From: Aricia agestis
Taxonomy: Eukaryota > Arthropoda > Insecta > Lepidoptera > Lycaenidae
Direction: 5' to 3'
DNA length: 64,000 bases
NCBI RefSeq assembly: GCF_905147365.1
Contig: NC_056416.1
Location: forward strand, 20,001-84,000
Of the stretch, positions 29,624-40,300 are shown in pieces. The translations under genes and the position numbers were made by a program. The notes under the pieces were generated by a model. That model was not told the DNA's origin. It was given only the letters and a program-made list of their open reading frames with translations, and did no database searches. Each line of letters begins with the position of its first letter. The stretch's first letter is position 1.

Positions 29624-30682
29624 TTAAACATAATATTCTAACGTATTAAAAACTATAAACAAAAACATACTAACTAATAAGTATGATTAGTTCTATGTTA
29701 CAATAAAGTAAAAAATAAAACGCCATCTGTTTAATCGTATTAGAACTAAAATGTTCATTGCATCGATATATTTCTGGATTTTTTATAATATTATACATAA
29801 AATATATTTAAGATTTTTGAAATTTTATTTTAATACACATTCAACACCCAGGAACATTGAAAACTTTTTGTTCCGCCTGCGGGACTCGAACCCAGGACCC
29901 CCGGGATGAGCGCTTGCCACGCGCAATGCGAATTCATTTTCATCGATATTTTCATGGAAATAAGATATTTTCCCACATCAAAATGTAGCCTATGTCCTTT
30001 CTCAGACTCTAGAATAACTGTGTACAAAATTTCATTGCAATCGGTTCAGTAGTTTTGGCGTGAAAGCGAGACAGACAGACAGAGATACTTTCGCATTTAT
30101 AATATTAGTATGGATAGTATGGATTAGAAATGCAGTAGAAGTTCTATAAGATAAGATAGATTGATTATTATTATACCAAGTGATAATATTATTAAACATA
30201 ATATTCTAACGTATTAAAAACTATAAACAAAAACATACTAACTAATAAGTATGAGTAGTTCTATGTTACAATAAAGTAAAAAATAAAAGGCCATCTGTTG
30301 AATCGTATTAGAACTAAAATGTTCATTGCATCGATATATTTCTGGATTTTTTATAATATTATACATAAAATATATTTAAGATTTTTGAAATTTTATTTTA
30401 ATACACATTCAAGACCCAGGAACATTGAAAACTTTTTGTTCCGCCTGCGGGACTCGAACCCAGGACCCCCGGGATGAGCGCTTGCCACGCGCAATGCGAA
30501 TTCATTTTCATCGATATTTTCATGGAAATAAGATATTTTCCCACATCAAAATGTAGCCTATGTCCTTTCTCAGACTCTAGAATAACTGTGTACAAAATTT
30601 CATTGCAATCGGTTCAGTAGTTTTGGCGTGAAAGCGAGACAGACAGACAGAGATACTTTCGCATTTATAATATTAGTATGGA
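29624..30682. repeat. 568-bp tandem duplication with SINE-like parts
   Basis: 29,624-30,191 and 30,192-30,682 are nearly identical (differences such as GATTAG/GAGTAG and CAACACC/CAAGACC). Each has a minus-strand tRNA-like box GGTTCGAGTCC (at ~29,886 and ~30,454) and the SINE body also seen at 23.4 kb, followed by the Helitron 5' end. Confidence 0.85.
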
Positions 30683-31327
30683 TTATTATGAATTATTGAA
30701 GTACACATATAATTAGGACCTTGGTGAAAATTTCAAGTGCCTACCTGTTGCCGTTCTTGAGATAGAGCAAAAAATCACGTTTATTGAATGGGGCTCGCCG
30801 CCCGCGCGGTGGAATTGTGATATGACGTCACAAGCGGTCACGGGACTGTTAGCGGGAATCAATATTTTTCGAAACTTTGAATGCCTATAAAATCAAAACT
30901 ACTAGGTATTTTTGACTGCAACAAAAACTAGTGTATTTGTATACATACAGGCTTTACTGTGACAAAAATTCAAGCAATTTGGCATACCTAGTAACATTCT
31001 CCATTGATGGAATTGACTGTCGCTTGCATGAGCGTGTAATGGATGCCATACAACAACAGACAATAGTCAGTTAGTTAGTACCTCAATGAGTCAGTTCCAT
31101 TATCCATATATACTAGTAATCTGTGGTCAGTTCAGTACGCCAATGATTTTTTTATGCACTGTGCTGTCAAAGTGTGCTGTAAAGAATAAGAAGAAGATAA
31201 TAATATTACTTACCTACTACTTTAGCTCAATTTCTATTATTTAATAATTCTACAATTTTCTAATATTTTCCTAGTTGATAAGTGGCCCTAACACATTTTG
31301 CAGACAAAAACTATATTTTAAATAACC

Positions 31328-34300
31328 ATGCCGATGCCGGCATATCGGGGTGTTTTCAAAGATTCCATTAATCGTGAAACAGAAAATATAATCTCCAAAT
31401 CAACCTACCGCATCAGTGTATGTCTGAAAAGATATTTCAATGATATGAGAGCGCTTTGTTATGTTCTTATATCTAGAAAGAAGACAGTAAAATGGTTAGA
31501 AAAGAAGATAAAAAAACTATTCAATGTTAACGGAGAATTCGTTCTTACATCTCGTGGACATTTGCTACCACCATCGGAACGGTTAGGTTTGCTGAATGCT
31601 GATGATATAGTTGAGTGAGTTGTTCATTTTTAGTATGATAAGCAAAAGCTTAATGTTATGTTTTATTCAAGAATCAGGAATTAAGCTTAGGCCAAACCTA
31701 CGCGACCAGGCGACTGCGAAGCGGAGCGTCAAGTTGTCAAATGTGTTTTTTGTATACAAAACAGCCTAAGCTTAATGAACTGCTATGTCAACAGTTTAAG
31801 GGTCACAGCACACATTGATATCAACTTGAAAAGGGATCGTCACCGACCACCGTACTATCGCCTTTCGCCTAGCCGTCAACCAAACGTATGCACGTAACCA
31901 AAGCGTATCAGTAGCGCCTATACGTCAACTCGGCTACGGCTAGGCGACGCCTCGCTTACGGCTAGGGGAAGGGGAAAGGGGTAAGGGTGGACGAAGAAAC
32001 GTAAGGTTGAGTACGAAAAGACGTAAGCACGGGTACAACGAGACGTAAGCTAGTTGACCACGTTTCGCATCCCGGTTTGGAGCCTGTTCCGATGCGAGGA
32101 GATTACGTTACGATTCCGTTTAGTGTGCGTTGCAGTAGGGCGTTTCGACGGGTAACGGCTCGAGGCGATACGGTGCCGATCCCTTTCCGAGTCGATATGT
32201 GTGATATGACCTTTAATCGAACCCCTATATTGATATACAACTGATTCCTATATATTATAGGTCTACCAGAATCTGATGGCAAATTTTGACGGCAGATTTT
32301 CAAAAATATCCTTGATCATTGGATAAATTTTTATATTTTCACACACAGAATAAGCCGCTATAAGGAAAAAAAAGGATCAAAATGTTTTATTCTAATTACC
32401 CCGGTATTGCTACAGTCAATTTAATTTCTCACTTTTTGCCATCAATTTCTGGTAGACCTATATATTACCAACCCATCAGTTACATTTATCACATGGTATA
32501 GTCTCAAAAACACATTGCCTATAATATCTACATCAGGTATAGCAAAGTAAACTCAATAATTCTATTAATATATCAGATTTTGATCCAATCTTATATCAGC
32601 GCATAGTATTTAAAGTTTATATTGACCAATTTTACCAATATTCATCAGCAGTAACTACTAAATCGCATTATTCTTTTCTCAAAACCTACTTCAAAACCAA
32701 GTTTTAGTGACATGATACAAATGTACAAAAGGATATAGCTACACACTTTCTTTCGACCCCATCTGAAAAATCTTGAACCCCTTTCTGCATTTTGCACAAT
32801 GACAAAATATAACTAATCATGTTTAACAATTACTTAGGTACTATATTGTGTTTATTCAAGGCACTGATTTAAAGGGGCAGCTGTTGTAAATAGCAGTTTT
32901 GGTAAGTTAAAAATTATAAATGGCATGTTTAATAACTAGTTTAGCAGTAAAAACTAAGCAGTAAAGTAAACAAAAAAGAGTAGTAAAAAATAATGAAATG
33001 GATCATTGAAAACAATATTGAACAGTAAAATAATTAAATGGGCGGTAAAAATTAATGAATGAGCGGTTTTGTGTGTGGGCACTTCTTTAAACAATGAGGT
33101 GGTAAAATAAAATAAAATCGGCCAAGTGCGAGTCGAACTCGCCCATGGAGGGTTCCGTGCCGTTATAAAGCGAAAGTAAGACGGCGCCGGCTGCTACTCA
33201 CCAATCCAATCACTACATATTCGACTTTAGTATGTATGGGCAGGACACCACAATATTTAAACAGACCTAAAAGGTTGTGCGAGTATAGATTTTTTATTTT
33301 AGGGGCTACAATCAATTTTAAAAGCCTGTACTGAATGTCAATCTTACGGTGTCATATATGTATATGTCACCGTAAGATTGTAAAAACCGCGAGATTGTAA
33401 TATGACTAAGTGATGGATTGTAAACAACCAGTTTTCCGGTGGTTTTAAATTAATTATTTCGTATTTAAAATAACTTCAATTGCCTGTCAATTTGATGTAT
33501 AACATTGAATAAAATTTAGATATATTTAAAGTGCAGTTTGAATTATAAATAAGTAAATTTTACTAACCGAACATTCAAACAGCACTTTAAATAGGTAAGT
33601 ATATCTAAATTTTATTTTATGTTATACATCTCATACCATTGGGCATTGAAGTTATTTTAAATACGAAATAATTAATTTAATTACCCTTAGAAACAAGAGT
33701 AGAAGTTATTTGAAGTCATTTTATTTAGGTGCGATCCACTTAAGAAATAAAACGCGCTTAGTATACACTAAATTATCTCTACACGTATAAACGCGTTTAT
33801 AGCACCAAATTGCATTTCACTAACATAAAGTTCACAACAAATCCGAGTTTTATCTTCATAACATCCAATGTTGCACGGTTAAACTTCATTAAAGCCGTTA
33901 AAGTCCTGCCAGTGTAGTGTCATGGTGAATCGAAAATCATAGACGAAAAAAATGATGCGTTTGGGTAGTTTATATATCGTTTCTTGCTTTTTTATTGATC
34001 CCCGTAGGAACGCGTTTAATGAGAACTAAGTTTTAGAAAACGAAGTTGTGCGATTGGTGAAATCCTCCCTTAGACATACTACTGAACGACGTACTACTGA
34101 AAACAAAATCAGTAATTGCAGTATATTATTTTTATGGGAGACATGGACACGACCGCGGTCGAAGTTCAAAATGAAATGACTAACACAGATTACTAGTATA
34201 TATTTGTAGATTACTAGTATGACTAAGCAAACTTGCAGTTGACGTCACATTTTTTTTTCTCCAGAAGGCGTTTTGCCACTAAACCTGAAAAATATACTGA

Positions 34301-37300
34301 GGGCCGCAAGAGTGAAGCTTACGGGGAAGTGGGCTAGATAAGATTCTAGCAGGGTAGGAACGGTCTAAGTCCTAAGAGATTGCGTGTCCAAAAAAAAGAG
34401 TGAGGCGAGATGATTTACAAGATAAATCTCACAAAATATATCCTAAGATATCTTTTAATCTCACAGTCAAACAAAATTCTTCACTAAATAAAGTTCACAC
34501 ACAATATAAAAAATTTATCATAGCATTTACTAAATCGTTTGTTTGGGAAACATTGTTAAAATAGCACGTAATTTGCAAACAGTTATATATATTAAATAAG
34601 CCTGCTTTTATCGTAGAAATAAAATTCAATAATATGATTTCGATAAAAATAAGTTAAGACAATTTAATGAAAATAAAACGAAGTGCTAATTTTTGATTTG
34701 GGACTAATCTGGAATACATAATCTCAAAACATGATTAAATAGATGGTGGCGAACTGAGCCAGGGCCTCGCTGGCAAGCAAGCTAGAGTTAACTGCGAAGT
34801 TTACCGAACGATGCATGAGTTTCGGTTTCGGTTTCGGCTATATATTGGCCGAAACCGAAACTAAGGCCGAAACTAGATTTTTTGGCCGAAACTGGCCGAA
34901 ACCGAAACCGAGGGTTCGGTCGGTCACTACTAATAATATATTACGCGGTACAAAATGTTGTATTATATAACATTTAGAAAGTATAATTCTTAATTTATCA
35001 CAAACTTTGTTTATGTGGTTTTACCAATTAAATTTGTGGTCAATAACGAGGCCTAAATAGGTGTGTTCCGTGACTAGATTTATTTTAATGCAGTCTTCAG
35101 TACAGAGTGAGTTGGGTGTATGGAAACATTTATGATAGTGTGCTGTAGCCTCAATAATTTCTTCATTTTTATTAGGATGCAGTACTAGGCCTGAATCGTG
35201 AGACCATTTACAGATTGCTGAGAAATCTTTTTTTAAAAAGTTATGTCATCGTCTGACGCAACAAGACATGTATCGTCAGCAAACTGAAATAGCTTGCAGT
35301 GTTTTACGACATTTTTCAGGTCATTTACGTAAGCTAGGTAGTGTTTAGGTCCTATTACTGAACCCTGGGCGGTTCCATCCTCAACTGCGGGGCTAAAATG
35401 GTCACATTTAGCAATTCCTCTCAATCAATTTAGCAAATGAATTGTCAAAACTGTCAAACTGACAAATGTCAAATCAGTACAAAAATACAGAAATGAATTG
35501 CAAGCAGAGTAGCATTTTGCGATTTTAGAAAAATTAATCATATTATGATTCATATCATGATTCTTCAAAGCGACTAATATCACTAAATATACTGTCAATT
35601 AGTACTTGATAGCTTCTATCATCGAGGTAGTTTTTACACCACTCTAAGATTTTACCTCTACTCTCTAATCTCTTAATTAGCAAATCGTGACGCAAGTTAT
35701 CGAAGGCTTTACTATAATCTATAAAAATTAATATTACATGTCTTTTATTTAAACAGGTGTTAATTTCATCGGTGAAGTGAGATAGTAACAATGTTATACT
35801 TTTATTTGGTTGAAACCCGAAGCTCAGTGCATAAAATGACATTTTTAGTATAGAATTGTTGTATTTTATCGCAAATAAACTTTTTCACTATCTTGTCTAA
35901 TACGGGCAAGATGGTAATCGGCCTATATTGAGCGTAATCTTAGGTACTTCTAGGACGGATAATCCTAGTTTTTAATGCGTTCGGGTAACGTCCTGTGTTA
36001 ATACTAGTGTTAATAAATCTTTCAATCGAGTCCACTATTCGATCTGATAAACTTATAATATCCGCGGCACGTATATTATCAACCCCTAGAGATTTATAGG
36101 GATTCATTTTCTTAATTATATTGTATACATCCCTATTCATTGCTTTTGGAAAATACATTGATCTATCAACTTTCGTAGTATAATCCTCTTCATCAAGAAG
36201 CTTTTGTGTACAGTTCGGTATTAAGGCTTTAACATTTGATTGAAATTGGTAAGCAAAATTGTTGTTACTAATTTTCCATAACTTTCTCCCGTTATTTTTA
36301 TATTTAATTATTTCAGATTTTAAAAAGCAATTTTTGGTTTTATTAATTATTTCTTATATTGTTATATGTATTCTAATCTTAATTCTTTATTTCCCATATC
36401 TTTTATCCAATTCGAATACAATTGATCCCTTTTTTTAAATTAGTATTACATTTGATTGAAATTGGTAAGCAAAATTGTTGTTACTAATTTGCCATAACTT
36501 TCTCCCGTTATTTTTATATTTAATTATTTCAGATTTTATAAAGCAATTTTTGGGTTTATTAATTATTTTATTAGTTTTATTTCTTATATTGTTATATGTA
36601 TTCTAATCTTAATTCTTTATTTCCCATATCTTTTATCCAATTCGAATACAATTGATCCCTTTTTTTAAATTAGTATTTAAATATTTGTATTCATCCACTT
36701 ATTATTGTTTCGATTTGAGTTAGAAACTTTCTGTATGTACTTAGATTGAGCGTAGGCACTATTAAAATTTTTACTGATAAAATCATATATTTCATTAGGA
36801 CAGTCCATGCTATTTGTGTAATCCCAATTAACGTTATTTAAGCAATCAAATATTTTTGTTATCTATGCGAGTCATATATGATAGATCACCCTGTGTATGA
36901 CTTATGAGTCCGCCGCTTATTATTGTCGCTACAGTTATTCTATTGTCGGCCAGTACGCTGCATAGCGCGGCCGTGTAAACATATTTCATGCGAGATCTCA
37001 CAAAGATATAATCAATGCAACTTTTAGTTGTATATCCATTAATATTTTCTATCCGTATAATCCATGATCCCACATGAAAGACCAAGCCCGCTCATTATGT
37101 TTAAGTATGATTTTAACAGGATTTTCAATCTTAGTATTAATGTTTATGTCCCCTATAAAAATTAAGTCTGTGCTATGCCTACATAAAAAAATCTCTATTT
37201 CTTTATGGTATTTATCGCAGTTGGTGGTCTGTATACAGCACATAGTGTAATGGTGTAGTTTGTGTTTGTGATTGTGCCCATAAGACATTCACAGTGCGCT

Positions 37301-40300
37301 GTTGTATTTTTATGGCGAGTAAACCTCTATATTTTATTTTTTACATATATTATAATTCCACCTCCTCGCCTTCCTACCCTAAGCTCTGAGTGCATTGTAT
37401 AGCCATGAATATTATACAAAGACTTAATTTTTTCAGATATATTTACTTCTGTTAAAACCAATATATCAATAGATGAATTATTATAAATTGCTAGTTGCTC
37501 AATCTGAGAAAAGTTTTTAATTAGTGACCTGATGTTTACATGCATGCATGTTTTGATTTGATTTTTTGGCAAATATTTTTTGAAATTGCTATAATCAGTA
37601 CAATTATACAACTCTATTACATTATTTGGTCGAGCCTAGCCCACCTAGCTTAGTTAGCAGGCATTCTACGACTTTATCTCCTTTGAGTCAGGATTACCTC
37701 AATACAATTACTGAGTAGTTGCTGCTCCAAATCCATGTTACGTTGCTCCAGGTAATCGGTTCTAAGAATTTAAGACTTGTTTAGGTTTTCTAGAATAACC
37801 TTTTTCTCCATGTCCTTAATTTTATTAGTAAGGGCGTCGAGTGTGACAAAAAAGTCATCCACCTTCTCACTACAGTAATTTATAGCAGTTGCAATGGATA
37901 TAATTTCTTGAGTTACAATGGACATCACTTCTTTCCTTATATCCGGTAGTACCTGCTTCATGTCATTACCATCTTCAAAATCTTTTCCTTCGTCCTCTTC
38001 CTCGCGATCGGCCAGTGTAACGAAAGACTTTCTGCGCGACGAATTTGTATCACACTCAGGCAGGTCCATTCCAGTGGCTTTGAGTGCCGTAAGTTGTTTA
38101 GCACTCAGTACAAATTGAAGTAGCTTGTACTATCTTCTGACAATAGCTACATTCTAAAATCGTGGATTTTTTATTCAAAGTTTTATCACAACTATAACAT
38201 TTGGCATTTTTGAAATTTTGAGGGTAGAAAATAAATAATGGCGTACGTATTAACTCAACGACGTACAGCTGATAACGATTCAGTTATTGGACTGCTCAAT
38301 TATTTTTTTATTACTGTGTGTGTGTTTTACAGTCGCAATAATTAAATCAACCGCCATAAAATTAAATAACCGCTCAATATTTTTTTGAACTGATCATAAT
38401 AACATCTCAAATATTTAAATAGGTAACTGCTCAAAAAATTTGTTTCCCTTTATTCAATAAATTTATCAATCTGTAAACATCAGAACTAGTATTGTTATGA
38501 TGGCGCATGACTATTTCTGGCTAAAAAAAATATTTTCAAAGTATGTCGACGGAGTCCCGCTAGGCGGGGCTCCTATTTCTGGTTGTTGTGGTCTACGTTC
38601 CAACCTAACCTAACCTACCTTTGGACTTTCTGGATTGTGTTAGTTTTTGTTTTGGCGGGCTTTGCTTAGGGGGCTGCCCCCCCCCCCCCCCCCTTCCCCC
38701 CCCCCCCCGTCCCTTTGACCACCCCTTTTTATTCAGTCACGGATACCGAAGCGGTGGGACGGGGGGGCGTAGGCCCCCATAAAGGGGGCTCGGGGCGCTC
38801 AGCCCCCCCGCCAAAACAAAATCATACACAATCCAGAAAGTCTAAAAGTAGGTTAGGTTGGAACGTAGACCACAACACCCAGAAATAGGAGCCCCGCGTA
38901 GCGGAGCTCCGTCGACTTTCTTTTGCCAGAAATAGTCATGCGCCATCATAACAATACTAGTTCTGATGTTTACAGCTGATTATAACGCGACTGTAAAAAA
39001 AAACGGCCTCAAAATCGCTGGTGGCGCGATACGGAATATTTACCATATTAAGTATTAAAATATATTATTATGCTATCCAAAGTTGGTAATTGAATAAAAA
39101 AACAGGTTACTTTCTTCTTCTTAAAAAATTGTATATTGTCATTGCGCTTGATAAAAAACCTTTATGTGTATTCACTATTCAGTCAAGTTTTCAGGGGTAG
39201 ACAATAAACTATTTTATTGAATGATTGATGGATTTATCAATAAATTTAAAAAGTCGTTCAGGCATAAGATTTGCTAATATACTGCATTTTTAATTTATTG
39301 ATAAGTTCAACCATCAATCAATAGTTTATTGTTATCCTCTGAAAACTTCACTATAATATACACAGAGGATTTGGCAAGCATAACGGCTATATTTATACCT
39401 ATTGTTCTTTCTTAATTATTTAAAACTACCGACGTTAAGTGGTTACACCTGTAGCACTAGCACGGTCACCAGTAGAAATGCAAAAGTATAGACAAACTGT
39501 GGACATAAACTAAAGGTGCCGTTCCGATCTTTACCGCGGCCAATCGCGACCGACAAAAATTTAATTAAAATGCCACTTTATGACAGACTATAGTATATGT
39601 CATAGAGTAGGTTATAATTGGAATTTTTAGGACGATAGTCTGTCATAAAGTGCCATTTTAATTGAATTTTTGGGAACGAAAAAAGATCGGAACGCTGCCT
39701 TAAGTTTATAGCTCCACAGTTTGTCCATACTTTCGCATTTCTTCTGGTGGCCGTGCTAGGGCTATAACTGATGATGATTTATATCGAAACCGGTCCGTAT
39801 TAAAGTTAAATTTGTAGTACTTAATTAATGAATATAGTGGAAAAAGTGCACGTAATATTGTGTTTTATTTGTGTTTATTGTTCTTTCTTTCGTTTTACAC
39901 ATTTTTTTAAATATGTTTGCATCTAATAATTCGATTACCTATATTATATGCTTAAAAATAATACAATAACGTTAATTTAACAGTTGATGGACTTGTGAAT
40001 CTTAACCAATCATGAACCTCCTCAAAACACATTTTTTTTTAAATAACAATAAGAGAGATAGTAGTAGCTTATACAGGGTGGAATTAAACCTTCCTGCCAA
40101 ATTTTGATAAATTGATCCTTTTTAAAATCACTTTTTCTTATATAATCACTTTTATCAAGTAATCACTCAGTACTAAAATGTTGAGAAATAGCTTCCGAAA
40201 GTTATCCTAAAAAACACTACAATTAATGGACACGACGCGTCACCCGCGCGTGACGTGCCGCCGCGTCACCCCCGATCATTACCCCGCGCCGAGAGTGACC

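Larger units (their letters stand above)
28746..30682 (-). mobile_element. Minus-strand Helitron, interrupted and partly duplicated
   Basis: 3' end at 28,746: read on minus it ends GCGGACGAAGTCGCGGGCAA-CAGCTAG followed by T. The 5' end TCCATACTAATATTATAAAT begins at 30,682 or, in the duplicated unit, at 30,114, each preceded by A. Insertion between A and T with a CTAG end and a terminal hairpin is the Helitron signature. The interior holds a plus-strand Helitron, a 77-bp MITE, SINE-like pieces and a 568-bp tandem duplication. No Rep/helicase is encoded. Confidence 0.65.

Noticed and set aside
38679..38708. Long poly(C) run as a functional site
   Set aside because: Lies in the loop of a foldback element and is more likely slippage or a sequencing-prone homopolymer.
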